Assembly (NCBI GenBank): GCA_030630015.1
Contig: DAOVNV010000001.1
Span: forward strand, 1-46,367
Direction: 5' to 3'
DNA: 46,367 bases
Source: Desulfuromonadales bacterium
GTDB lineage: Bacteria > Desulfobacterota > Desulfuromonadia > Desulfuromonadales > BM103
The notes below the pieces were generated by a model, which ran no database searches, was not told the DNA's origin, and saw nothing but the letters and a program-made list of their open reading frames with translations. A program made the position numbers and the translations under genes. Each line of letters begins with the position of its first letter. Positions within the stretch are counted from its first letter, which is position 1. This document shows, one piece after another, positions 1-8,191 of the stretch.

Positions 1-235
1 CGGTTGTTCCAAACGGGTAAAGTTTTAAGTCATCTCTGGGTCAAGTAAATAGTAAAACATCTTCTCTCTTTAAATCCCTTACAATTCTCAGAAATCTACA
101 TAAATAAGGCACTGCCAATTTACAGCAATCGAAGGGCAAGGGCAAAGAAGCGGCCGGCCCAGAAGTTGTTCCATAAGTCTGGAGGGTGAAAAATCGGCTA
201 ATTCTGATTATGTGGCAGAATCCCTGCATTACAAG

Positions 236-272
236 AAAAAAAGCCCCACAGTCAGGAGGCCAACTGTGGGGC
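236..272 (-). terminator. Rho-independent terminator, leftward
   Basis: A 10-bp perfect stem, GCCCCACAGT (243-252) pairing with ACTGTGGGGC (263-272), encloses a 10-nt loop. Read on the minus strand, the stem is followed by seven T (the A run at 236-242). This is the textbook layout of an intrinsic terminator for a leftward transcript. No clear leftward gene lies just upstream, so the transcript it ends is unidentified: either a small RNA or a short-ORF mRNA. Confidence 0.75.
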
Positions 273-389
273 AATGGGTTTCTAGGGTTTTCTCAAGAGG
301 CTTTGAAGAAGGTCATCTCAGACCCACCTACCACAGCGCGTCTTTGACTTATCTCCAGGCTGCCTGCCACAACAACCCTTTGATGGTTC

Positions 390-512
390 CTAAGATATCG
401 GATTATTCAAGAGGAATAAACGTGAGGACTCGTAAAATTCAAATCGATATCTCACGAAACCTGACTGTGCAAAGGCACATTCCAACACCCTGGTCATTAT
501 CGGCTCAACCAT
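390..512 (-). CDS. Possible 40-residue small ORF, function unknown
   Basis: This 40-codon leftward ORF starts with ATG at 512-510 and has a good Shine-Dalgarno sequence (TAGGAG, then seven bases) before the start. The protein begins MVEPIMTRVLECAFAQSG and ends LLNNPIS, with no obvious membrane segment. It lies about 120 bases upstream of the leftward terminator at 236-272, so it could sit on the same short transcript. I recognise no family. The ribosome-binding site and the terminator are the only support, and it may be chance. Confidence 0.2.
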   Translation of the reverse strand: MVEPIMTRVLECAFAQSGFVRYRFEFYESSRLFLLNNPIS

Positions 513-703
513 CGTATCTCTCCTACCGCAAGGAAATGGCCTTAGCTGCCGAACAAAGCCGAAGAGTTACGGAATCTGAGGCAGGCATTAACCCAAAGGG
601 TCTTTGTAATGTGTTCTCCCTCTTCAATGCTTTCCGGTTCAAACACCGCAAGCCGTGTGTTATCCTGTGCTTGCAGCTCTTTCAAGATACACGGGGATAA
701 CGT

Positions 704-2437
704 ATGGTATTCGGTCACCTGCTCCAAGCTATTGCGGTCATCGGTTTCGGCGCCCTGCTCGGCGGCCGCCTGGCCGCGTGCTGCCATATCCCCCGTGTGA
801 CTGGCTATCTGCTGGTCGGCCTGTTGACTGGGCCGTCTTTCGCGGAGCTCCTCGGCATTTTCCCCTTGCTGCCGTTGCCGGCCCTGCTGGAACTGCGCTA
901 TCTCAGCGACCTGGCCCTGGGCCTGATCCTGATGAACATCGGCGCACTGGTTCAGCTTGATCACCTGCGCCGCTGGCGCAACCGGATTCTGGTGTTTTCA
1001 GCCAGCGAGATCGGCCTGACCTTTATCCTGGTCGCCCTGGCAACTTCGGCAGTTAACCTGTTTATCCTCCACCAGGCAATCGGCGATCTCAGCATCACCC
1101 AGACCTCCCTGCATTTTGGCCTGTTCCTCGGCATAATCGCCGTGGCAACCGCCCCGGCAGCCACCCTGATGGTGATCAGGGAGTGCGAAGCGGACGGGCC
1201 GGTCACCGAGGTGGTCCTGACCCTGGTTGGCTTCAACAACCTGGTTTCGGTGCTCGGCTTTACCATCCTGGCACACTTTCTGGTTCTGCCCAATGCGGAC
1301 TTCGGTGCTCTCCTGTTCAGAATGTTCGGCCCGATCGTTTTGGGCGGCATTATGGGTTTGGCCCTCTCCATGTGGGCACAGCGCCTGGAATTGGCCAGTG
1401 AACATAAGGTCCTGTTGATCGGCGGAGTCGCCGCCCTGATCGCCTTGTGCCGAGCCCTGCAATGCGACTTTTTGCTGGCCAGCCTGATTTTCGGCCTGGT
1501 TCTCGCCAACAGCACCCCGACCTGGCATCGCCTGAGTGCCAGCCTGCATCAGGTAGACTACCTGCTTTACATCGCTTTTTTCGTCATCGCCGGCGCCAAC
1601 CTGCACATCGAGACCCTGACCCATATCGGCCTGCTTGGGGTCGTCTATGTCATCGCCCGCACTCTGGGTAAATGGCTGGGGGCAACTTTTGGTGCACGCT
1701 GGGGCGGGTTCGGGGAAAGGGAAAAGGCTTTTGTCGGTTTGACCCTGCTGGCCCAAGCCGGCATGGCTATAGGGCTGGCCGCTTCACTTGCCCACCACTG
1801 GCCGGTGGGCGGCAAGCTGCTGGAAACGGTTGTTCTCGGTTCCGTGGTGATTTTCGAACTGTTCGGACCGCTGGCCGTACGCCAGGGTTTGGTGAGGGCC
1901 GGCGAAGTTCCGATCCTGTCGCTGCTGCAAAAGCGCGCGCCGCTCGGCACCATCGAGGGCCTGCATAATGTCGTCCACCACTTCCGACAGTCACTGGGAC
2001 TCCCCGCTGGCCACAAGATGCGCGATCCCGGGGATATCCTGGTGCGTCACATCATGCGCCAGAACGTGGAAACGGTCAGAGCCGGCATGCCTTTCAACGA
2101 GTTGCTTAAGTTCATCTCGCACAGTCGCTACGACCGTTTCCCGGTTGTCGACGAGCAGGGGCACTTCCTCGGCATGATCGATTACACCGAAATCAGGAAC
2201 CTGCTGTTCGAGCCGACCCTGGCACCGCTGGTGGTTGCCGGTGATTTGGTCACAGCTGCCCAGACATCCCTCAATCCGGATCAACCGTTGCGCTCCGCTC
2301 TGAAAATCCTGCAACAGCACCGCAACATCAGCTATTTTCCGGTGGTTGATGCGGATGACCCAACCATGCTGCGCGGCATCCTCAGCCAGAATGACGTGCT
2401 CGCCGCATTCCGCAACCTTGCCGATCAAACCGAGTAA
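704..2437 (+). CDS. CPA2-type Na+(K+)/H+ antiporter with tandem CBS domains
   Basis: This 577-residue inner-membrane protein has about 12 hydrophobic segments over residues 1-400, in the pattern of the Na+/H+ exchanger (KefB/CPA2) fold. That fold exchanges monovalent cations for protons across the membrane. Two CBS domains follow, near residues 447-500 (with RFPVVDEQGHFLGMIDYTEI) and 520-573 (with YFPVVDADD). KefB-type proteins usually end in a TrkA-N nucleotide-binding domain; here CBS domains take that place, so gating by an adenine nucleotide or by ionic strength is an inference. A TAA in frame at 698-700 fixes the start at 704, with GGGGA six bases upstream. The gene stands alone on the plus strand. 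Substrate ion is not decidable from sequence. Confidence 0.85.
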   Translation: MVFGHLLQAIAVIGFGALLGGRLAACCHIPRVTGYLLVGLLTGPSFAELLGIFPLLPLPALLELRYLSDLALGLILMNIGALVQLDHLRRWRNRILVFSASEIGLTFILVALATSAVNLFILHQAIGDLSITQTSLHFGLFLGIIAVATAPAATLMVIRECEADGPVTEVVLTLVGFNNLVSVLGFTILAHFLVLPNADFGALLFRMFGPIVLGGIMGLALSMWAQRLELASEHKVLLIGGVAALIALCRALQCDFLLASLIFGLVLANSTPTWHRLSASLHQVDYLLYIAFFVIAGANLHIETLTHIGLLGVVYVIARTLGKWLGATFGARWGGFGEREKAFVGLTLLAQAGMAIGLAASLAHHWPVGGKLLETVVLGSVVIFELFGPLAVRQGLVRAGEVPILSLLQKRAPLGTIEGLHNVVHHFRQSLGLPAGHKMRDPGDILVRHIMRQNVETVRAGMPFNELLKFISHSRYDRFPVVDEQGHFLGMIDYTEIRNLLFEPTLAPLVVAGDLVTAAQTSLNPDQPLRSALKILQQHRNISYFPVVDADDPTMLRGILSQNDVLAAFRNLADQTE

Positions 2438-2446
2438 ATCGTGAAT

Positions 2447-2472
2447 CAAAAAGGGCGGCCTTTCGGCCGCCC
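2447..2472 (-). terminator. Terminator of the tol-pal operon
   Basis: Stem GGGCGGCC (2453-2460) pairs with GGCCGCCC (2465-2472) around a TTTC loop. On the minus strand it is followed by a T run (A tract 2448-2452). It lies 27 bases beyond the cpoB stop codon and ends the leftward tol operon. It may also slow rightward transcription from the antiporter gene, but there is no T run on that side. Confidence 0.85.
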
Positions 2473-2498
2473 CTGATCATAGCTCAGGTTGGAAAAGC

Positions 2499-3353
2499 TC
2501 AGAGCCCCCACTCCGAGAGGGTCGCTTTGGCTTTCTTTGCCTCACCGGAAACGGGGAAACGCTCCATCACCCGTTGCAGCAGCAACCTGGCGCTGGCCCG
2601 GTCACCCAGGACATCAAACGCCATGCCTTGCTTGAGCAGAGCGGCCGCCACCTTGGGATGGTCACCGTACTTCTGAATCACGTCCTCAAACTGCAGGATC
2701 GCCTTGTCGTAATCCTTTTCGGCATAATAGGCCTCGCCGATCCAGTAAGCCGCATTGATCGCCAAGGGGTCTTCCGGGTAGCGCTTAAGAAAGGTCACCA
2801 TGAGCTCCCGCCCATGGGCAAGCTGCTGATCCTCGCGCAACACTTTCAGGGCACGTTCATACAGGCCGACGGCACTCTCGCTGGCGGGTGTCGGGGCAAC
2901 AACTGGCGTTGCCGGAGCAATCGGTGTCGGCAAGGGCGGCTGGGACGGGAGCACAGCCGCTTGAGCAGACGACGCCGGCTCAAGTTGGGCGAGGCGCTGT
3001 TCCAGATCGGCGATCTGCAGAGAAAGTTCATCGCGCATGAACGTCAAATCCTGGCGCAGTTCATCACGCCCGCGATCCAGGTCATCCGAACGCCCCTGCA
3101 TTCCCTGGACGTCGACACGCAAACTGTCCATCCCTGCCTGAAAATCAGCCTGGTTGCGCGCCAGGGTTTCCAACCGCGCCCGAACACTGCCGGACTGGTC
3201 ATCCGTTAACGCTTTAAGGGTCCGGTCGGAATCGTCGACGCGCCGCTGTAGCTCCATCAACTTTCTCTGGGTCATCAGGTCCTGCTCGGTCACGACACAA
3301 CCGTTCACCAGCATGGCCAGCAATAGAATGCCTATAATGCGAACCAGGTGCAT
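2499..3353 (-). CDS. cpoB: Tol-Pal system coordinator CpoB/YbgF, lipoprotein form
   Basis: This 284-residue envelope protein is the last gene of the Tol-Pal operon. In Escherichia coli CpoB links Tol energy state to septal peptidoglycan synthesis by PBP1B. The N-terminus is a signal peptide ending in a lipobox-like LVNGC with Cys19, so this copy is probably lipid-anchored, whereas the E. coli protein is soluble and periplasmic. Residues about 30-125 are charged and coiled-coil-like (trimerisation region). A Pro/Ala-rich linker follows, then three TPR-like repeats from about residue 160 to the end (for example AINAAYWIGEAYYAEKDYDK). GGAG lies seven bases before the ATG. It follows pal after 65 bases that contain a strong hairpin. 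Confidence 0.9.
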   Translation of the reverse strand: MHLVRIIGILLLAMLVNGCVVTEQDLMTQRKLMELQRRVDDSDRTLKALTDDQSGSVRARLETLARNQADFQAGMDSLRVDVQGMQGRSDDLDRGRDELRQDLTFMRDELSLQIADLEQRLAQLEPASSAQAAVLPSQPPLPTPIAPATPVVAPTPASESAVGLYERALKVLREDQQLAHGRELMVTFLKRYPEDPLAINAAYWIGEAYYAEKDYDKAILQFEDVIQKYGDHPKVAAALLKQGMAFDVLGDRASARLLLQRVMERFPVSGEAKKAKATLSEWGL

Positions 3354-3372
3354 ACGTCTTCTCCAGAAAAGC

Positions 3373-3399
3373 GGGCCGCACCAATAAATGGTGCGGCCC
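3373..3399 (-). terminator. Strong hairpin between pal and cpoB
   Basis: A 10-bp perfect inverted repeat, GGGCCGCACC (3373-3382) with GGTGCGGCCC (3390-3399) and a 7-nt loop, lies in the 65-base pal-cpoB gap. On the minus strand it is followed by GC and then TTTT. It could partly terminate the leftward transcript, lowering cpoB relative to pal, or protect the 3' end of a processed pal message. Which one cannot be told from sequence. Confidence 0.55.
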
Positions 3400-3418
3400 T
3401 CTTGGACAGGTTCTGTAA

Positions 3419-3961
3419 TTATTTGATCGCCTTGAATTCAGCCCGACGGTTTTTGGCCCAGGCCTGCTCGTTTGACTGGGCATCAAGCGCTTTTTCCTCA
3501 CCGTAGGAAATGATCGACAGACGATTGCCGTTCACGCCCAGGGAAACCAGATACTGTTTTGCCGCAGAAGCCCTGCGCTCGCCAAGAGCCAGATTATACT
3601 CATCGGAACCACGTTCGTCGCAATGCCCCTCGATGACCGCTTTCAGACCGCTGTTGGCCTGGAGGTAGGCTGCATTCTGCTTCAGCACGACCCGTGCCTC
3701 ATTGGTCAGGGTGAACTGGTCAAAATCGAAATGAACCCGTTTCAGGCCTTTGATCGCCAGATGGTCTGCAACATCCTGGCTGCTGATCGAACCGCTGTCA
3801 ACGCCCTTGACGTCCGGCTGCTGGCTGACGTCGGTCGCCTGAACCTGGCCCTGAGCATCGCCTGTGGTGGATGAGGGCGGGGGGGTCGTCGCACAGGCCG
3901 CGAGCAAACCGGTGAGAATCAGAGCCATCAGAGAAAACTGCAAGGCACGCCAGATCTTCAT
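3419..3961 (-). CDS. pal: Peptidoglycan-associated lipoprotein Pal
   Basis: This 180-residue outer-membrane lipoprotein binds meso-diaminopimelate in peptidoglycan and partners TolB. The signal peptide ends in the lipobox LAAC (Cys23). A variable, Ser/Thr/Gln-rich linker spans about residues 24-70, followed by an OmpA-like domain. The peptidoglycan-binding signature is visible as GHCDERGSDEYNLALGERRA. AAGGAG lies nine bases before the ATG. The gene is 170 bases downstream of tolB, a gap that may hold its own promoter (4044-4072). Length and order are standard for the family. Confidence 0.97.
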   Translation of the reverse strand: MKIWRALQFSLMALILTGLLAACATTPPPSSTTGDAQGQVQATDVSQQPDVKGVDSGSISSQDVADHLAIKGLKRVHFDFDQFTLTNEARVVLKQNAAYLQANSGLKAVIEGHCDERGSDEYNLALGERRASAAKQYLVSLGVNGNRLSIISYGEEKALDAQSNEQAWAKNRRAEFKAIK

Positions 3962-4043
3962 GTCATTTACTCCTTGAATAAAATAGCATTTGAGTTCGAA
4001 TTATGCCGGCAGTCGGGACCATCTCCCACCACCGAAGGATCGT

Positions 4044-4072
4044 ATTGTAACGGACTCTCCCGTAAAAAACAA
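4044..4072 (-). promoter_or_regulatory. Possible internal promoter upstream of pal
   Basis: On the minus strand, TTGTTT (4072-4067), a 17-base spacer and TACAAT (4049-4044) resemble a sigma70 promoter in the otherwise empty tolB-pal gap. The -10 matches the consensus at five of six positions, while the -35 is weak. Separate transcription of pal and cpoB is common in other bacteria, which agrees with this reading. Confidence 0.35.
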
Positions 4073-4131
4073 CGGTCCGGCCCGCAGATATCACGTATTT
4101 ATGGTTCGAATTCGCCTGTTTCGGACAAATG

Positions 4132-5427
4132 TTACCAGCGCCCGGACCAGGCCGGGTGGTTGCTGTCACTCTCCGGGGACGTCAGGCGCCGAGCGCCCGT
4201 TCCGTCCGTACGCATGACATAAACGCCTTTTTTCCCGCCGGCATCCGAAGAATAAACCAGGAATCTGCCGTCCGGACTCCAGCGCGGATGCTCCTGGTTG
4301 CCCGGTCCGAAGGTCAATCTGCGCTCGTCACTGCCATCAACCTTAATGGTATAGATATCAAAACTGCCGCCCTGCTGGCGGGTAAAAGCGATGCGGTCGC
4401 CCTTCGGGCTCCAGGCGGGCGTGACGTTGTATTTGCCGCGGGTTGTCAGACGCCGGGTCTCTCCCGTATACACGTTGACGATAAACAGGTGAGGGTTGCC
4501 CAGCCGATTGGACACGAAAACGATATGGCCGCTGTCCGGGCTCCAACTCGGATCGATATCGATCGCCCAGTTGTTGGTCAACCGTTTATGAATTGACCCG
4601 TTAAAGCCAACCAGGTAAATCTCCGGATTGCCATCCTTGGTCAGGGTTATGGCCAGTTCCCGGCCAATCGGGGCATAACGCCCGGCAACGTTCAAGCCTT
4701 GTTGAGAAGAGACTTTCGCTTCCTGGCCCGTGTAGATCTCCGTGCGCTCGAGGTCCGGATTGTTGGCCCGGTATGAAGTAAAAACCAGTTCCTTGCCCCG
4801 CGGCGAGAAATCCGGGTTGAGAACGATGGAGCGATGATCGGTCAAACGGATCGGCTGATGACCATCGACGTCCATCAACCAGAGTTCCTTGTTGCCGCTG
4901 CTCTTGGAAATATAGGCGATGCGCTGGTTGAACGGGCCGGTTTCGCCGGTCAGTGTCTTGAGAATCTGGTCGGCAAAGGTATGGGCCATGCGCCTTACAT
5001 CTTTGGTTCGTCCTACGTAGCGCCGCCCGGTCAGCAGCCTGCGGTTGATCACGTCGAACAGGCGCGCCTCAACAATCAGTTGATCGCCCTGCAGGGTATA
5101 GGCCCCCTTGATCAGGACCTCTGAGCCGAGCAGGCGCCACTGGGTGAAGTCAACCTGGGTGCTGTACAGACCAATCCGGCCGGCATCACTGAGAAAAGCC
5201 GCCGGATCAACAAACCGGAACAGGCCGGTCAGGTCCAGGTCGGCGGCCAGCACCTCGTTGATCTCCCCGGCGATTTCCGCAACTTCGGGACCATCCTTGG
5301 CCAGAAAGCTGGTCAGGGCCAGCGGCATGGTCTGCTCGCCGGGTGCCGAGATCTCAATCTCGGTCGCAGCCGTTGCCGCCCATGGCCCCAGCCAGAGGAT
5401 CAATGTCAACAACCAGAATATCCGCAT
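4132..5427 (-). CDS. tolB: Tol-Pal translocation protein TolB
   Basis: This 431-residue periplasmic protein shuttles between Pal and the TolA/TolQR energy module. It has a cleavable signal peptide (residues 1-20, ending AATAA), an N-terminal alpha/beta domain to about residue 165, and then a six-bladed beta-propeller built from PD40/WD40-like repeats. The repeats are visible as recurring PxWSPDG-type motifs (NPDFSPRGKELVF, DPSWSPDSGHIVF, TPAWSPKGDRIAF, HPRWSPDGRFLVY). It starts two bases after the tolA stop, so translation is probably coupled. Confidence 0.97.
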   Translation of the reverse strand: MRIFWLLTLILWLGPWAATAATEIEISAPGEQTMPLALTSFLAKDGPEVAEIAGEINEVLAADLDLTGLFRFVDPAAFLSDAGRIGLYSTQVDFTQWRLLGSEVLIKGAYTLQGDQLIVEARLFDVINRRLLTGRRYVGRTKDVRRMAHTFADQILKTLTGETGPFNQRIAYISKSSGNKELWLMDVDGHQPIRLTDHRSIVLNPDFSPRGKELVFTSYRANNPDLERTEIYTGQEAKVSSQQGLNVAGRYAPIGRELAITLTKDGNPEIYLVGFNGSIHKRLTNNWAIDIDPSWSPDSGHIVFVSNRLGNPHLFIVNVYTGETRRLTTRGKYNVTPAWSPKGDRIAFTRQQGGSFDIYTIKVDGSDERRLTFGPGNQEHPRWSPDGRFLVYSSDAGGKKGVYVMRTDGTGARRLTSPESDSNHPAWSGRW

Positions 5428-5429
5428 GC

Positions 5430-6257
5430 TTATCTCCTGGCCTCAGCCATTTCCTTCAAATTGAAAACAACGGTTAGCTCTGTACTCTGGGGTAATTTAT
5501 GCTGCAATTGTTTGGATTTAGTTATTGCTCGCTTGATTGAATCATCAAACTGGCTGTCACCCGAGTCCTTCAGGATGCGAAAGCCCACCAGCTTGCCGTC
5601 CGTCGCGTAACGCACGCTCACCTTGGCCTCGATGCTTGCCAGGCGCGACTGATCTAGCAAGTAGGGGGACAGGGCCCAGTTCTGCTTAATGACTTCCTGG
5701 ATATAGGCGAGCATGCTCACCCCGACTTCATCACCGGTTCCGGTCGGCATGCCGACCGGAACATCGGCCGGCACGGCAGCGGCCCGTGTGTCCTGCAAAC
5801 CGGCCAGTTTCTGCTTGAGTGCATCTATTTCGGCCTGCCGGGACTGGCGCTCTCGCATCGCATCGATTGCGCTCTGCAGCTTCTGCTCGCTCTTCGGGTC
5901 CGGCTTCAACTCAGATTTGACGACAGTCGGCGGAGCAGGCTTTGCAACCTTGACGGTCGGTTTTTTCGGCTCGACTACTTTCGGCGGCTGTGGCACGGCT
6001 ACCGACTTGACCGGTGCGGGCTTCGGCTTGGCTTTCGGCCGAGGGTCAGGACGACCCGCCTGCGGGTCGAGTACCGGCTTATGCACCAGATCGACATAGT
6101 AGACCGGGGCTTGATCCCGCCGCTGCGGCCCGAACCAGGTCCCGCTCATAACCAGGACCAACAAGACATGCAACACCAGGGACACCAGGATCAGCCGGCC
6201 GATCTTGGGATCAGAATGGAATTGTGCCGACGAACTTTGCAGACGGTGTGTGTGCAT
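5430..6257 (-). CDS. tolA: TolA, TonB-like inner-membrane spanner
   Basis: This 275-residue protein bridges the TolQR proton channel and the outer-membrane side of the Tol system. It has a short cytoplasmic N-terminus, one transmembrane segment at about residues 21-39, a long Pro/Lys-rich periplasmic stretch (about 60-125) and a short helical region (125-155). A TonB/TolA C-terminal domain at about 180-275 carries VSVRYATDGKLVGFRILKDS. The central region is shorter and more proline-rich than in E. coli TolA (421 residues), which makes it look TonB-like, but the position between tolR and tolB decides the call. The start is 17 bases after tolR. Confidence 0.9.
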   Translation of the reverse strand: MHTHRLQSSSAQFHSDPKIGRLILVSLVLHVLLVLVMSGTWFGPQRRDQAPVYYVDLVHKPVLDPQAGRPDPRPKAKPKPAPVKSVAVPQPPKVVEPKKPTVKVAKPAPPTVVKSELKPDPKSEQKLQSAIDAMRERQSRQAEIDALKQKLAGLQDTRAAAVPADVPVGMPTGTGDEVGVSMLAYIQEVIKQNWALSPYLLDQSRLASIEAKVSVRYATDGKLVGFRILKDSGDSQFDDSIKRAITKSKQLQHKLPQSTELTVVFNLKEMAEARR

Positions 6258-6274
6258 GACTTCTGCTGAAGGCT

Positions 6275-6697
6275 TCAGGGTGTGGGTTCCTGGGCGACCA
6301 TGCCGAGCTTGGCGACTCCCGCCTTCTTCATTGCCGCCATGACCTGCACCACCCGGCCATAAGGGACCTTGCGATCCGCTTCGAGATATACGGTCTTGTC
6401 CTCACGGCTGGCGAGGATCTGCTGCAAAACCGGGATCAGTTTTTCCGTGGACTCCACCGGGTTCTTGCCAACCATCAGGTCTCCCTTGCGCGTCACCGTC
6501 ACGATCAGGGGCTGCTTGGCAGCCGCCAGGTTGGGTGCGTTTTCCACCTCCGGCAACGCGACATCCACCCCCTTTTCGAGCATCGGAGCCGTCACCATGA
6601 AGATGATCAACAGCACCAGCATAACGTCGACAAAAGGCGTGACGTTGATCTGCGCCAGGGCGCTGCGCCGACGGGATTCCCTTTGACCGACTTCCAT
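6275..6697 (-). CDS. tolR: TolR proton-channel subunit (ExbD/TolR family)
   Basis: This 140-residue protein forms the proton-driven motor with TolQ. One transmembrane helix at about residues 20-42 follows INVTPFVDVMLVLLIIFMV; the Asp in TPFVDVMLVLL is the conserved proton-binding residue of the ExbD/TolR family. A periplasmic domain follows. The ATG is one base after the tolQ stop codon (TAG-C-ATG), which indicates translational coupling and a fixed subunit ratio. Confidence 0.96.
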   Translation of the reverse strand: MEVGQRESRRRSALAQINVTPFVDVMLVLLIIFMVTAPMLEKGVDVALPEVENAPNLAAAKQPLIVTVTRKGDLMVGKNPVESTEKLIPVLQQILASREDKTVYLEADRKVPYGRVVQVMAAMKKAGVAKLGMVAQEPTP

Positions 6698-6698
6698 G

Positions 6699-7370
6699 CT
6701 AATGACTCCGCGACATGCGCTGGACGATGTTGAGGATCTCCTGGCTGAAATTGTCCATATCGCCGATCAGGACATTGACCTTGTTCAAAAAATGGTTGTA
6801 GCCGATGACCGCCGGGATGGCCGCAACCAGACCGAGCGCCGTCGCCACCAGTGCTTCCGAAATCCCCGGCGCCACAACCGCCAGCGAAGCGCTGCCGGTC
6901 TGGCCGATGCCGTGGAAGGCGTTCATGATCCCCCAGACCGTCCCGAACAGGCCGATAAAGGGCGCAGCGGAGCCGGTGGTCGCCAGGAAAGTGAGGTACT
7001 TTTCGAGACGATGGGTTTCCGAGGTCATCGCCCGCCGCAGGACCCGGGCAACCCGGTCCTGTTCGCCGAGATCGGCCAGCATATGTTCTTCTTCCTGGCC
7101 TTCGATCGCCCGCCGGCTCTGCATCAGTTCCTGGTACACATCGCGGAACAGGACCGCCAGAGGCGAATGACTGTACTCCTTGAGGCCCTGGCCGATGACG
7201 TCGAAACGCTTTTTCGACCAGAAGAAATCGAGAAAAGCCTCCGATTGGCGCATGGCACGCTGCACAATCAGGAACTTGTAGATAATGATGGCCCAGGAGA
7301 CCACCGAAAAATAAACCAAAATGAGCAGGACCAGTTTGACCACCAGCCCGGCATTCAGTACCAGATCCAA
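6699..7370 (-). CDS. tolQ: TolQ proton-channel subunit (MotA/TolQ/ExbB family)
   Basis: This is an inner-membrane protein of about 223 residues with three transmembrane helices: near the N-terminus (LVVKLVLLILVYFSVVSWAI), and two in the second half (ATTGSAAPFIGLFGTVWGIM and EALVATALGLVAAIPAVI). These contain the family's conserved pore residues. I chose the TTG start at 7370 because AAAGGAG sits seven bases upstream (7384-7378) and the protein then begins at the family's usual place, DLVLNAGLVV. The frame stays open upstream to a GTG at 7409, which has no good ribosome-binding site. It is the first gene of the tol operon. Confidence 0.93.
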   Translation of the reverse strand: MDLVLNAGLVVKLVLLILVYFSVVSWAIIIYKFLIVQRAMRQSEAFLDFFWSKKRFDVIGQGLKEYSHSPLAVLFRDVYQELMQSRRAIEGQEEEHMLADLGEQDRVARVLRRAMTSETHRLEKYLTFLATTGSAAPFIGLFGTVWGIMNAFHGIGQTGSASLAVVAPGISEALVATALGLVAAIPAVIGYNHFLNKVNVLIGDMDNFSQEILNIVQRMSRSH

Positions 7371-7504
7371 AATTTGTCTCCTTTTGTCGCCTTTTAGCCA
7401 GACCGGCACCTGCGGGCCCGTCCCGGATTATCAGTCACCGCCACAGGCAAGTCAACCAGCGCACTTCATCAGCCCGAACCTGGACGCGGATCAGGGCAAA
7501 AACA

Positions 7505-8191
7505 TCAATCAGAGGTGAGATACTGCGCCAACTGTCCTTGCACATAACGCGCCGTCCCCGTTTCCGGAGAGCGCTCCACCAGGCGTTGCAACGCGTCGAT
7601 GTCGTCCAGATCATCCCATTCTGCGAGTTCGCGATAGATCAGCCCGGAGCGAATCGCCCGATCCCGCGTTGCCGCCAACACCCCAGGCGTACTCCAGGGA
7701 ATATCTTCAAACAGCTCTGGACAAGGCCGGTTCAAACCGATCAGGGCATAGCCGCCGTCCAGACAGGGGACAGTCACCACATCCGCCTGTTCCAGTTCGG
7801 CAAGCGCGTCCACGATCAGCGCCTCGGGCAAATCCGGGCTGTCAGAACCGATCAACAGAACCGGGCCACCGCCCGCGCCAAACAGCTGGTCTGCAGCCAC
7901 CTGCAGCCGCTTGCCCAACCCGCCGGTCACCTGTGGCACCAACAGGACCTCCGGAAAGGCCTGATCAAACCAATGATAATCCCCGGCATAAATCAGCACC
8001 AGCCTGGGGGGACTGTCCCACAGCCTCTGGACGGTTTCCGCCAGGGCAACCTGGCAGAGACGGGCAGCCTCGATTTCGGTCAGAGGCGGGCAAAGACGGG
8101 TCTTAACCTGGCCGGCAACTGGTTGCTTGGCAAATATGGCCAGAATGGGCCCAGGATTTTTAAATGGTTGTAATGAGGGGCGTTTATCCAC
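7505..8191 (-). CDS. DUF2064 / TIGR04282-type glycosyltransferase-like protein
   Basis: This protein of about 228 residues has a nucleotide-sugar or nucleotidyl transferase-like fold. Visible motifs are ILAIFAKQPVAGQVKTRL near the N-terminus (the family's P-loop-like start), LLIGSDSPDLP in the middle (metal-binding SDSPDLP) and VPCLDGGYALIGL. In many genomes this family accompanies radical-SAM or sugar-transfer genes; its substrate is unknown. The start is uncertain. GTG codons at 8191, 8200 and 8212 all lie inside the DnaA-box cluster (8184-8213), and none has a clear ribosome-binding site. It lies just downstream of folE2, possibly co-transcribed. Confidence 0.75.
   Translation of the reverse strand: MDKRPSLQPFKNPGPILAIFAKQPVAGQVKTRLCPPLTEIEAARLCQVALAETVQRLWDSPPRLVLIYAGDYHWFDQAFPEVLLVPQVTGGLGKRLQVAADQLFGAGGGPVLLIGSDSPDLPEALIVDALAELEQADVVTVPCLDGGYALIGLNRPCPELFEDIPWSTPGVLAATRDRAIRSGLIYRELAEWDDLDDIDALQRLVERSPETGTARYVQGQLAQYLTSD

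Larger units (their letters stand above)
1..703. other. Leading non-coding stretch before the antiporter gene
   Basis: This stretch has no convincing conventional gene. It holds a strong leftward intrinsic terminator (236-272), which implies a leftward transcript starting somewhere to its right. It also holds one very small leftward ORF with a good ribosome-binding site (390-512). A longer rightward reading frame (212-700) runs straight through the terminator stem and has no recognisable protein character, so I do not call it. I looked for hallmarks of 6S RNA, tmRNA, SRP RNA and RNase P RNA on both strands and did not recognise any. Positions 1-235 show nothing I can name. Confidence 0.4.

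Noticed and set aside
236..640. Leftward 6S RNA, tmRNA or other housekeeping RNA ending at the 236-272 terminator
   Set aside because: I could not find the tmRNA tag and acceptor ends, an SRP loop, RNase P core motifs or a long 6S-like closing stem; kept only as an unidentified transcript.
212..700. Rightward 162-codon open frame ending three bases before the antiporter start
   Set aside because: It starts at a GTG without a ribosome-binding site, crosses the terminator stem at 243-272, and its translation has no domain, membrane or signal character.
542..964. Leftward 140-codon frame overlapping the antiporter 5' end
   Set aside because: Most of it is antisense to a clear membrane-protein gene and gives a Gln-rich translation typical of antisense frames. 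Its last 48 codons lie outside the antiporter and read more naturally, but they have no good start.
4461..4475. Single GTATAC in tolB as a third GntR operator
   Set aside because: Only one half-site is present, inside a coding region, with no second GTATAC at the required spacing.
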